Shown here in pieces: positions 41,457 to 49,503 of a stretch of 50,753 bases of DNA (its first letter is position 1; each line of letters opens with the position of its first letter). The stretch is from Planctomycetota bacterium. GTDB taxonomy: Bacteria; Planctomycetota; UBA8742; UBA2392. The notes under the pieces are model-generated. The model made no database searches. It saw only the letters and a program-made list of their open reading frames with translations, and was not told where the DNA came from. The stretch is from assembly GCA_019186845.1 (NCBI GenBank), contig JABARW010000036.1, positions 1-50,753 of the forward strand, read 5' to 3'. The position numbers were made by a program, and so were the translations under genes.

Positions 41457-42227
41457 ATGACAACACTCGAGTTCAAGCTGCCCCTGTTGCGCGGCACCCT
41501 GCTGGGTCGCCGCATGCGCTTTCTGGCCGACGTCCGGCTGGCCGGGGGCGAAGTTGTGACTGCCATGTGCGCCAACACGGGTTCCATGAAAAGCTGCTGC
41601 GAGCCGGGGCGCGAAGTCGTGATCAGCGATTCGCAGAATGATGCGCGCAAGGTTCGCTTCACCTGGGAACTCATCGACATGGGCCAGGGCTGGGTCAACG
41701 TCAACACGGCCGTGCCCAACTGGGCTGTGGGCGAGTTTGTTTCGCGCGGCGCTATTGAGGAGCTGGCCGGTTATGCCCATGCGCGCCGTGAAGTGAAGTA
41801 CGGCAAGCAGGGCGCGTCGCGCATCGACATACTGCTCAGCCGCCTGCCCTGGGAGGCCCCGGCTAAGCCTTCGCGCGCACGCAAGCCTGCCACGCCTCCT
41901 GTGCGTGAGGGCGATTGCTACGTCGAAGTCAAGAACACATCCATGCGCGAGGGGCGCCACAGCATTTTTCCGGACAGCGTGACAGAGCGCGGCCAGAAAC
42001 ATCTCCGTGAACTCGTTGAGGTTGTCAGGAAGGGCGCGCGCGCCGCCATGTTCTACTTCGTGGGCCGCACGGATACCGAGGCCTTCCGACCCGCCGACGA
42101 AATTGACCCGGAGTACGGCAAGCTGTTGCGCAAGGCCCGCAAGCAGGGTGTAGAGATCCTGCCTTATCGCGTGCGCTTCACGCCCGGCCGCATTGAGTTG
42201 GCTTCAAAGCTGCCCCTGGACTTCTGA
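41457..42227 (+). CDS. sfsA: SfsA-family DNA-binding/nuclease protein
   Basis: A 256-residue member of the SfsA family (sugar fermentation stimulation protein), which combines an OB-fold and a PD-(D/E)XK-like nuclease domain (family knowledge). Seen here: an N-terminal RRMRFLADVRL segment, CANTGSMKSCCEPGREV, the nuclease core with YVEVKNTSM (E-x-K) and FPDSVTERGQKHL, followed by AAMFYFVGRTDTEAFRPADEIDPEYG. The linker at about 135-155 is Pro/Ala/Lys-rich and longer than usual. It begins one base after the cyclase stop, indicating co-transcription. The biological role of SfsA is not settled. Confidence 0.92.
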   Translation: MTTLEFKLPLLRGTLLGRRMRFLADVRLAGGEVVTAMCANTGSMKSCCEPGREVVISDSQNDARKVRFTWELIDMGQGWVNVNTAVPNWAVGEFVSRGAIEELAGYAHARREVKYGKQGASRIDILLSRLPWEAPAKPSRARKPATPPVREGDCYVEVKNTSMREGRHSIFPDSVTERGQKHLRELVEVVRKGARAAMFYFVGRTDTEAFRPADEIDPEYGKLLRKARKQGVEILPYRVRFTPGRIELASKLPLDF

Positions 42228-42270
42228 CACAGTACGCGTCAGGCGCTTTTCCTTCTTTCTTGTGTAACGG

Positions 42271-42397
42271 GGGCCAGGCCTGGCCCGTAGTCTCTTTCCT
42301 TCGCCGGGTCAAACGGCCCCGGCTCGGTGGAGGGCGACAAACCTGGTCGCTTGCGCCCCCGCCGGCTTGAGCCGGTCTAGCCTTGCCGGCGGGGCGC
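42271..42397 (+). promoter_or_regulatory. Inverted-repeat-rich region between sfsA and the caspase gene
   Basis: GGGCCAGG-CCTGGCCC (42271-42286) is a perfect palindrome. At 42353-42397 a 13-bp GC stem (one bulged C) encloses an 18-base loop. A smaller competing hairpin, CCGGCT/AGCCGG, overlaps its left arm. The first could terminate sfsA. The second lies 33 bases before the caspase -10 box and is not followed by a T-run, so it is not an obvious terminator. Confidence 0.45.
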
Positions 42398-42429
42398 ATG
42401 TCAGGTCGGCTGGTTCCATACGCTCTTGG

Positions 42430-42435
42430 TAGAAT
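42430..42435 (+). promoter_or_regulatory. Leaderless-type -10 box of the caspase gene
   Basis: TAGAAT is separated by six bases (gcaccc) from the ATG at 42442. No Shine-Dalgarno sequence is present. Confidence 0.5.
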
Positions 42436-42441
42436 GCACCC

Positions 42442-44463
42442 ATGAAGCTGGCGCTCAGAAAACTGCGTGGCGAACTGACCCCGGCACCGGGTGAGCTGAT
42501 TCTCAAGCCGGCTGACGCTGCCACCCGCGAGCGGCGTGACATTGCCAACCTCGCCGTAAGCCAGGGCCCCGATGCCTTCCTCAGGGCCGCCGGTGAAATC
42601 ACCACGATCGTGACCAGCGACGACCCCACGCTCGATGACTTGCTGGCCTTCGAGTTCGTCAAACTCCAGCTTGCGGGCAAGCCTTTGCCCCAGGCCGCTG
42701 CGGCTTTTGCCCGCTATGCGGGTCTCGCGCGTGAGGGGCTGCGCCCTTCATCGGTGCCCCTGGACCAGAGCCTTGAGGGCATCTATCTCGCCATTCGCAA
42801 CGCCCACGGCGGCGATTTGGCGCAGCCGCTGGCGTTTTCCAGGTTTGAAGGTGACTGGCAGCGCATGGCCGGACACCTTCTCGGCGCCGCCGGCAGTGGC
42901 GCCGACCCCTTCAAGGTCTCCCTGTTTGCCGACGCGCCGGAGTTCGCCCGTGAGCGCACCTTCCTGGCCAAGGACCACGACGTCTACCTCCAGGATGTGC
43001 TGCGCGGCGAACGCTGGCTGATTCGCATTCCGGGAGGGCCGCCTTCGGCCAGCGCGCTGATTCTGCGCAACCCCAAGTCGCTGCTCTGGAAGCACTGGAG
43101 CCGCGCTGACCAGGGCGCGCCCACAGGTGACCTCTATCTGCTGCTGGGGGTGGACTTCGGCTCAGGCAACTGGGTGTTCTCAACGGACCCCGTGCAGCGC
43201 CTTCCGATCAAGGAACTGGCCGACAGACTCCAGGCCGCCGAACTGGCGCAAAACCCCCAGGCCGCGGGCAATTCCTGGTTTGACGGAGCGCCCTTTGGCC
43301 ACACGCTTGTGGCTGCCCCCAAGGGCGGCAGCAAACTGTCCAACGAGGCCTTGCTGAAGGTCGTCAAAGCCTGGTGCCAGGCGACGGCGCCCAAGGCCAA
43401 AAAGCCTCAAAGCGCGGCGCCCGTGGGCCTTCTGGTGGGCGCGGCATGCGTGGCGGCCCTGGCCGCGCTGGGGGCGATTTTCGGTCCCATGATCTGGGGC
43501 AACCCGCAGGTTCAGGATCCTGTGGCCAGGGGCAACACGCCGGAGGTGAAGGAGATCGACTTTCGCGCGCGCGGCGCCGTGATGGACGATGAGGAGATCG
43601 AGAAACTGCGCAGCCAGGGCCTCCAGATCGAAGGCCACGCCCTGATTGTGGCCGTGGGGTCTTCCAGCTACGGCAAGCTGCCCGCGGCGGTGCCCGACGC
43701 GGGCCGTCTCTACTGCCTCTTGCGTGACAAGTTCGGCTACAAGCCCGAGAACATGCGGCTTCTGGTCGATGAACCCGAGCGCTGCCTGGACAGCAAGACA
43801 GGCAAGCCCCTGAAGAACGAGGGCATGCCCACACGCCAGAATGTTTCCAAGGCCCTCGAGGAAATGAGCAAGCTGACCGGGCGCTACGAAAAGGGCGATC
43901 GCACCAACTTTGTGTTCTATTACGCCGGCCACGGCGAAACGGAAAAACGCGCCAGCGACATCGGCTATCTGATTCTCTCGGGCTACTGGGAGAGCGACCG
44001 CAGCGCCCCGGACGTTCAGGCCTACAACATGGGCCACCTGTCGCGGGACATCCGCGAGAAGATCCACTCCACCCATCAGGTGCTGCTCATTGACTGCTGC
44101 TTCTCGGGCTTCGTGACCCGCACCCGCGGTTCCTATGACCAGAACCCGGAGAAGATTTACGAGCTCTGGAAATCGAAGGCCCACGCCATCCTTACCGCCG
44201 GCAGTGAAAAGCAGGTCGCCTACGAAGTGGGCGAGCAGAGCGTGTTTTCGGCTACCCTGTTCCGCGCGCTGGGGGAGGGCACCAAAGGCATGATGGCCGA
44301 CGTCAACGGCGACCAGATCGTGACCGACGCCGAACTGGCCATGTATCTGCGTCAGGAAGTTCCCAAAATCTTTGACGGCACGCGGCGCACCCAGACTCCC
44401 CAGTATCACCGAGGCACCGAAGGCGACGACGTTGGCCAGTTTCTCTTCCTGCCCCGCCCCTGA
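42442..44463 (+). CDS. Membrane-anchored caspase-like protease (peptidase C14) with EF-hand-like loop
   Basis: A 673-residue protein in three parts. Residues 1 to about 320 form a soluble domain not matched to a known family (DDPTLDDLLAFEFVKL; DQSLEGIYLAIRNAHGGDL). A hydrophobic segment at about 328-350 would anchor it in the membrane. Residues about 390-665 are a caspase/metacaspase fold: HALIVAVGSSSY first strand, FYYAGHGETE with catalytic H497, and LLIDCCFSGF with catalytic C553. DVNGDQIVTDAE (620-631) has acidic or Asn residues at positions 1, 3, 5 and 12, as in an EF-hand calcium loop. Cleavage specificity is unknown. Bacterial caspases often act in cell death or regulated proteolysis (family knowledge); here the partners are not visible. 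Confidence 0.9.
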   Translation: MKLALRKLRGELTPAPGELILKPADAATRERRDIANLAVSQGPDAFLRAAGEITTIVTSDDPTLDDLLAFEFVKLQLAGKPLPQAAAAFARYAGLAREGLRPSSVPLDQSLEGIYLAIRNAHGGDLAQPLAFSRFEGDWQRMAGHLLGAAGSGADPFKVSLFADAPEFARERTFLAKDHDVYLQDVLRGERWLIRIPGGPPSASALILRNPKSLLWKHWSRADQGAPTGDLYLLLGVDFGSGNWVFSTDPVQRLPIKELADRLQAAELAQNPQAAGNSWFDGAPFGHTLVAAPKGGSKLSNEALLKVVKAWCQATAPKAKKPQSAAPVGLLVGAACVAALAALGAIFGPMIWGNPQVQDPVARGNTPEVKEIDFRARGAVMDDEEIEKLRSQGLQIEGHALIVAVGSSSYGKLPAAVPDAGRLYCLLRDKFGYKPENMRLLVDEPERCLDSKTGKPLKNEGMPTRQNVSKALEEMSKLTGRYEKGDRTNFVFYYAGHGETEKRASDIGYLILSGYWESDRSAPDVQAYNMGHLSRDIREKIHSTHQVLLIDCCFSGFVTRTRGSYDQNPEKIYELWKSKAHAILTAGSEKQVAYEVGEQSVFSATLFRALGEGTKGMMADVNGDQIVTDAELAMYLRQEVPKIFDGTRRTQTPQYHRGTEGDDVGQFLFLPRP

Positions 44464-44502
44464 ACCGCTTGCGGGGGCAGCGCCGTCTTCTAAACAGGGG
44501 CC

Positions 44503-45777
44503 ATGAAGCCCCTGAACATTCTGCTCAATCCCGTTGGCAGCGCCGGAGACGTTCACCCCTTCGTCGGGCTTGCCGCCGCGCTCAAGGCCCGGGGGCATGA
44601 GGTCAGGATTCTGACCAACGAGTACTTCCGGCCCCTGGCCGAGAAGATGGGCCTGGAGTTTGTGCCCCTGGGCAGCCGCGAGGAGTTCGAGACCGTCTTG
44701 CGTGACCCCAATGCCTGGCATCCGCGCAAGGCGCTTGACGTGATCTTCAAGGCCGTGATCGAGAAGTTGCTGCCGCAGACGGTCGAGACGCTCTCCAGGC
44801 TCCATCAGAAAGGCCGCACCGTGGTGGTAGCCAGCACGCTGGCGCTGGGGGCCCGGGTAGCCCAGGAGGCCTTTTCCATCCCCACCGTTTCCGTGCACCT
44901 GGCGCCGGGTATCTTCCGCAGCAGCTATGAAGTTCCCGTGTTCGATGGCCTGGGTTTCATGCGCTGGCTGCCGCGCTTTGCCAATGACCTGGTATGGCGG
45001 CTGATCGACGCCGCTTTTGTGGATCCCTCCACGGCGCCGGCCATCAACCGCTATCGCGCCACGCTGGGCCTCAAGCCCGTCAAGCGCATCCTGCACCACT
45101 GGTGGCATTCGCCCCTGCGCGTGCTGGGATTGTTTCCCGCCTGGTTTGGCCCGCCCCAGCCGGACTGGCCCGCGCAGACCCTGCTGACCGGTTTTCCGAT
45201 GTTTGACGAGCGCGACGTGCATGCGCCAGACCCCGCCCTCGAAGCCTTCATGGCCGAAGGCGACAAGCCCTTCGTGTTCACGCCCGGCTCGGCCATGCTT
45301 CAGGGGCAGAAATTCTTTGCCGCCGCCGCCGAAGCCTGCCGCATGCTCAAGCGTCGCGGCATCCTGCTCACGCGCTTTGAAGAGCAGATCCCGCGCGAAC
45401 TGCCGCCCGGCGTGCGCCATTTCGCCTACGTGCCCCTCAGCCGCCTGCTTTCCCGCTGCGCGGCCATGGTTTACCACGGCGGCATTGGTACCTGTGCCCA
45501 GACCCTGGCCGCCGGCGTGCCGCACCTCGTCATGCCCATGGCCCACGACCAGCACGACAATGCGGCGCGCCTGGCGCGGCTGGGAGTGGGAGACTCGCTG
45601 GCGCCCGGCAAGTTCACGGCAGACCATCTGGCCCGCAAACTCAAGGCACTGGTGGAAAACCGCGATATGCCCGGCCGCTGTTGGGAGATTGCGCGTCGCA
45701 TGGAGCAGGAGCGGCCCCTGGAGCGGAGCTGCGAAATCATCGAGCAATGCGCCGGTGATTTGGCGCCGGCCCATTGA
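44503..45777 (+). CDS. UGT-type (GT1 family) glycosyltransferase
   Basis: A 424-residue GT-B enzyme. The N-terminal half starts ILLNPVGSAGDVHPFVGLAAALKARGHEV, the acceptor domain pattern of GT1/GT28-like enzymes, with the likely catalytic His in DVHP. The C-terminal half has the nucleotide-sugar signature VYHGGIGTCAQTLAAGVPHLVMPMAHDQHDNA. Such enzymes glycosylate lipids, sterols or natural products (family knowledge); the acceptor is unknown here. TAAACA followed by ggggcc lies just before the ATG. It is 39 bases after the caspase gene and may be co-transcribed with it. Confidence 0.9.
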   Translation: MKPLNILLNPVGSAGDVHPFVGLAAALKARGHEVRILTNEYFRPLAEKMGLEFVPLGSREEFETVLRDPNAWHPRKALDVIFKAVIEKLLPQTVETLSRLHQKGRTVVVASTLALGARVAQEAFSIPTVSVHLAPGIFRSSYEVPVFDGLGFMRWLPRFANDLVWRLIDAAFVDPSTAPAINRYRATLGLKPVKRILHHWWHSPLRVLGLFPAWFGPPQPDWPAQTLLTGFPMFDERDVHAPDPALEAFMAEGDKPFVFTPGSAMLQGQKFFAAAAEACRMLKRRGILLTRFEEQIPRELPPGVRHFAYVPLSRLLSRCAAMVYHGGIGTCAQTLAAGVPHLVMPMAHDQHDNAARLARLGVGDSLAPGKFTADHLARKLKALVENRDMPGRCWEIARRMEQERPLERSCEIIEQCAGDLAPAH

Positions 45778-45788
45778 TGGGGTATATT
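45760..45788 (+). promoter_or_regulatory. Promoter of the prenyltransferase-like gene
   Basis: TTGGCG (45760-45765), a 17-base spacer and TATATT (45783-45788). Transcription would start near 45795, leaving a leader of about 29 bases. The -35 box lies inside the end of the glycosyltransferase gene. Confidence 0.6.
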
Positions 45789-45823
45789 ATCTGTCCCTGC
45801 GTCCTGCCCCGCGTAGACAGGAC

Positions 45824-47806
45824 ATGCGACTTCCAACTCTGCTTCTTTCCGCGATGATGCTCGCGGGCGGCCTGGGTGCCGCGGATTTTGACTTTGAGCT
45901 TCGGCGTGTCTCGCCCACCCACAGCGACAAGGCGGCTTGCGCATTGCAGGTCACCTGGGACATGCCCGACCACGAAGTCATCGCCTTTGAAGTGTTCCTG
46001 TTTCAAGGCGAGTGGCCCCACAACATCGACGCCAAAATGCCCCAGTGGCGGGCTGCCCTGACTGCGGGCATTTTCGACGAGCAGGACTTCGCGGCGCGAA
46101 CCGGGGCGCATATCGAGCGCTATCGCTTCTTCACACCCAAGCGCCGCCCCGTGGGTTTTCTGGATCGCCGGGACCGCTACGAATACACCCACATCGCCGT
46201 GCTTCTCATCGATGCCCGCGGTGAACGCCGGGGGCCCGCCAACCTGCGCTGGGCCGCCGTGGCGCCGCACATCACGCGCAGCGACCTGTGGTTCCTGCCC
46301 AGCTACCAGCCCTGGCTTGGCACCTTTGACATGAGCGATGAGGACGACGTGAAGCTTGAGTGGACGCTGCCGGAAGTCCCCGTCGAAGATGCTGTCAAGC
46401 GTCTGCACTTTCTGGCCTTCACCGGCCGGTACTGGCCCGAGCTCGTCAGCAGCGGAGTGGGAGGAATCGATGCCGTGCTCGAAGGCCGCCGTCAGGACTG
46501 TCTGCCCCTGCGTTCTTCCTTTGCGGCCATTCATCTCAGCGGGTGGCTGGAGAAGCTGGACTATTCGGCTGTCGGTGTCGTGGCCGAGCTGGAGTCCGGG
46601 CTCAAGCTGCTCTGCCCTTTCAAGCGGCAGGGCAAAGTCCTGGGGGTCAAGGCGACACAAGTCGAGCTTCAGAAGCTGCGCAAGATCAATCCTGAGCGGG
46701 TGGCGCCAAGGGGCCTGCCCGCGCGTGCTGAACAGGCCCGCCAAAGCGGGCACTGGTCTCGCATGGAAGCCGCCTTTGCCTGGCTCGTGGACCATCAGAA
46801 TGCGGACGGAAGCTGGACGGGCTCGGGTTTCCTGCAGGCCTCCACGCGAAAGGGCGCCCGCATCACCCACAACGCCGAGTATGGCAGGCCCGGTGAGGCC
46901 GATGCCGATCAGGGCGCGGCCAACCCCGTGGCCCTGACTTCGCTCTGCATTCTGGCCTTCACGGCCTCGGGCCAAGGTCCGCGGCACGGGCCCTACGCCT
47001 CTACGGTGCGCAAGGCCATGCTGTTTGTGCGCAAGGCGCAGGGCAACCACGGAGGTTTTGCCGGCGATGGGCAATTCGCGCCCTTCTTCGGTCAGGCGCT
47101 TGCCACTCTGGCCATGGCCGAACTCTACGCGCTGAGCGGCGACATTCATCTGCGCCAGTCGGCCCGGGCCGCCCTTGAGTTCACACTCCAGCGCCGCATT
47201 CCCTTTTCAGGCTGGGGGCCGGCGCCCGGCGTGCAGCAGCCTTCGCTGTTCGAGACCTGCATGCATGCCTTTGCCTTCCTGGGCGCGCGGCATTGCGGCA
47301 TTGGCTTTGAATGCCCGCGTACCTGGGAGGGGGTGGCCAAGGCGCTGGAGTGGCTCGCGCGTCAACCCAAGTCGAAGCCCGCGGAGAATGCCGAGTTTGA
47401 GGAACTGCCGCTGGGCTTGGCCCTGCAGGCCCTGGCGCGCATGGCAAGCGACGACCCGAAGTGGCGGCCCGGAAGCGAGTCCCTGGCTGCGCTGCTCAAG
47501 CCCGTACAGGCCAACACCCCGGCCTGGCGCGGCAGCAAGCTGGACTACCTGTACTGGAGCTTCGGCGCCCTGGCACTGTGGCAGGCAACGGGGCCGGCGT
47601 CTGAGCGCTGGCTCAAGGCGACGTACAAGATACTGCTGGACACCCAGCGGGGCTTCCGGCAGGGCGAGGTGCAGAGCAATGCCAGGCTGCTGGACGAACA
47701 CGGCAGCTTTGACGCCAACGACAAATGGAGCGGCCAGGGCGGCCGGGTTTACTCGACTGCCATCAACCTGCTCACGCTGCAAACCCCATGGCGCTACTCG
47801 CGCTAG
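45824..47806 (+). CDS. Secreted protein with prenyltransferase/squalene-cyclase-like repeat domain
   Basis: A 660-residue exported protein. The signal peptide is MRLPTLLLSAMMLAGGLGA. Residues about 20-290 form a beta-rich domain of unknown type. Residues about 300-660 show the alpha/alpha-barrel repeats of the prenyltransferase/terpene-cyclase superfamily: FAWLVDHQNADGSWTGSGF, GNHGGFAGDGQFAPFFGQALATLAMAELY and ending AINLLTLQTPWRYSR. The DxDD acid of true squalene-hopene cyclases is not seen, and export makes terpene cyclisation unlikely. Proteins like this are common in planctomycetes, with unknown function. A strong promoter precedes it. Confidence 0.8.
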   Translation: MRLPTLLLSAMMLAGGLGAADFDFELRRVSPTHSDKAACALQVTWDMPDHEVIAFEVFLFQGEWPHNIDAKMPQWRAALTAGIFDEQDFAARTGAHIERYRFFTPKRRPVGFLDRRDRYEYTHIAVLLIDARGERRGPANLRWAAVAPHITRSDLWFLPSYQPWLGTFDMSDEDDVKLEWTLPEVPVEDAVKRLHFLAFTGRYWPELVSSGVGGIDAVLEGRRQDCLPLRSSFAAIHLSGWLEKLDYSAVGVVAELESGLKLLCPFKRQGKVLGVKATQVELQKLRKINPERVAPRGLPARAEQARQSGHWSRMEAAFAWLVDHQNADGSWTGSGFLQASTRKGARITHNAEYGRPGEADADQGAANPVALTSLCILAFTASGQGPRHGPYASTVRKAMLFVRKAQGNHGGFAGDGQFAPFFGQALATLAMAELYALSGDIHLRQSARAALEFTLQRRIPFSGWGPAPGVQQPSLFETCMHAFAFLGARHCGIGFECPRTWEGVAKALEWLARQPKSKPAENAEFEELPLGLALQALARMASDDPKWRPGSESLAALLKPVQANTPAWRGSKLDYLYWSFGALALWQATGPASERWLKATYKILLDTQRGFRQGEVQSNARLLDEHGSFDANDKWSGQGGRVYSTAINLLTLQTPWRYSR

Positions 47807-47878
47807 CAGGCCGTTGAGATCGGGCCCCTGGACTCAAGCTGCGGACGGTCTGGTTCGCCTGCCTTCGCCGCTTCCGGC

Positions 47879-48601
47879 CTACTTCACGGTGCGCCAGGAT
47901 TTCAGGCGGCTCAGGGCTTGATCCTGCGTGACCACGCCCAGCGCGCTGACCTCCTGCCCGGCCTGTTCGAGCGTGGCAATGGTCCAGTGATTGCATGAGT
48001 TCCAGCCGATGTAGTACTCGCGGCCCGGAAAGAAGCGCCCGTCATACTCGGGGCTCGGGGGCAGGGCCTCCACCCGCGCGCCTTGCGTCGTACGCAATAC
48101 TGACCGCTCGAGCACCATCGCCAGCGCGCGCAACTCTTGGACGCTGAACTCCCGCTCCAGCAGCGGCAGACCCGGCCAGGCCCGGGCCGGCGGCTCATCG
48201 TAGCCGGCCACGTAGTAGACCGAGCGCGAGGGCAGCAGGATAGCGTTGGCCCCGCTCAAGCATGACATGGTCGAATCATAGAACCAGCCGCGGTCGCCCC
48301 AGGCGAACTCCACAAACGGCGCGGCTTCACGGCCCGGTGGACCCAGCTTCCAGCTCCGGGGCTGCTCCATGAAAATCGCTGTGTGATAACCATAGCCCAG
48401 TACCCAGACGCGATAACGCCCGGCCACTTCGGGCGGGGGCACGACGGGGCCGGGCGCGGGGGTGGCGGCCTCTATGAACAGCCAGCACAGCGCGGGATAC
48501 ATCAGGGGCAGCCAAAGCCAGCGAAAACGCCGCAAAGGCCAGGTCAGCGCACGCCGCGCCAGGCCGGGAGTTACATGAGACAAAGTAGCGGGCGCGCTCA
48601 T
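47879..48601 (-). CDS. DUF2459-like membrane-anchored protein
   Basis: A 240-residue protein with an N-terminal anchor (about 26-46). It then matches the DUF2459 pattern: VWVLGYGYHTAIFME (conserved His), FVEFAWGDRGWFYDSTMS, and near the C terminus IGWNSCNHWTIATLEQAG (conserved Cys in N-x-C-N). The His/Cys arrangement recalls NlpC/P60-like or permuted papain-fold enzymes, but activity is not established for this family. CATAAT lies eight bases before the ATG at 48601. It is convergent with the preceding gene. Confidence 0.75.
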   Translation of the reverse strand: MSAPATLSHVTPGLARRALTWPLRRFRWLWLPLMYPALCWLFIEAATPAPGPVVPPPEVAGRYRVWVLGYGYHTAIFMEQPRSWKLGPPGREAAPFVEFAWGDRGWFYDSTMSCLSGANAILLPSRSVYYVAGYDEPPARAWPGLPLLEREFSVQELRALAMVLERSVLRTTQGARVEALPPSPEYDGRFFPGREYYIGWNSCNHWTIATLEQAGQEVSALGVVTQDQALSRLKSWRTVK

Positions 48602-48885
48602 ATCACGTCATTATGAATAGCCCGGCCGCGCTTTCAAGGCCAACCGCAGGATGTCGCGGCCAAAGCCCCGGCGCGGCAGCATCACGCGCAGCGGACGGCG
48701 TCTGTCTTTCGTCAGGGGCGGGATCGTCGCAGCCAGGAAGCACCGCAGGGGCAGGGCGGCGCGGCCCGGATGCATAGGGCTTTGAGTGTGCGGGTTATGA
48801 CGGCGACACCTGCAGCTGAGGCGGCGGTACCGCTTCAATGCGGGCTTGGGTCGCCTGCCTCCGCCCCGACTGATAGCATCGCGCC
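48602..48885. other. Intergenic region between divergent genes
   Basis: About 280 bases. A minus-strand frame of about 75 Arg-rich codons (48611-48838) has no family resemblance and is probably not a gene. No RNA structure was recognised. Confidence 0.4.
48874..48879 (+). promoter_or_regulatory. Leaderless-type -10 box of the 48886 gene
   Basis: TAGCAT followed by cgcgcc and the ATG at 48886, the same layout as at 7579 and 9816. Confidence 0.5.
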
Positions 48886-49503
48886 ATGAGACTCACCCAT
48901 TTCGCCTGGCTCAACGCGCTGCTCCATCTCGTGGGGCTGATGTTCGCCTGGCTGATGCGTGAGGGCACGATGCTGAACACACTGCCCGGACGGATGGCGT
49001 GGCTGGCGCAGGATCCCTTCATCTGGAATCTCGGATGGATCTGCTGGATGCTGGCTGCCCTCTGTGTCGGCGGCCTGTTTGCAGGGCTTTGGGGCGCTTT
49101 GGGCAAGCCTCCGCGCCTGCTCTGGGCGGTGGCGCTGGCCTGCGCAGGGGCCGCCGCCGACATTTTTTCGGAGCTCATATACATCAGCGTTCTGCCGCCT
49201 CTGGCGCGCGCTGCCAACCGCGAGACCTTCCTGGCCTTTGAGGCCGCGGCGTTCTCCGGGGGCTGCGTGCTGGCCAACGGCTTTTACACGCTGGGCCTCT
49301 GGCTCTGCGCCCTGGAACTGCGCGCACAACAACGTGCGAATCTTGCGCTCGATGCCGCCGCTGCCGTGACTGTTTGCTGCGGCGCAGCGATGTCCGTCGC
49401 GGGCCTGCTTATGAATGCCGAGTTGCTGCAGATCTTCACCGGGCCCACGATTCTGGGCTTTTGCGCCTGGGGTGTGCTGGCGGCCCGCCGCGTGGCGCCA
49501 TGA
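48886..49503 (+). CDS. Small multi-pass membrane protein, unknown function
   Basis: A 205-residue protein with about six hydrophobic segments (about 5-24, 50-70, 78-100, 118-145, 153-172 and 180-200) and very short loops. No family was recognised. The last bases overlap the ATG of the next gene (ATGA at 49500), so the two are coupled. The start is six bases after TAGCAT. Confidence 0.7.
   Translation: MRLTHFAWLNALLHLVGLMFAWLMREGTMLNTLPGRMAWLAQDPFIWNLGWICWMLAALCVGGLFAGLWGALGKPPRLLWAVALACAGAAADIFSELIYISVLPPLARAANRETFLAFEAAAFSGGCVLANGFYTLGLWLCALELRAQQRANLALDAAAAVTVCCGAAMSVAGLLMNAELLQIFTGPTILGFCAWGVLAARRVAP

Noticed and set aside
43180..45774. 864-codon minus-strand frame opposite the caspase and glycosyltransferase
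   Set aside because: Both plus-strand genes have complete catalytic motifs; the antisense frame has none and spans two genes and their gap.
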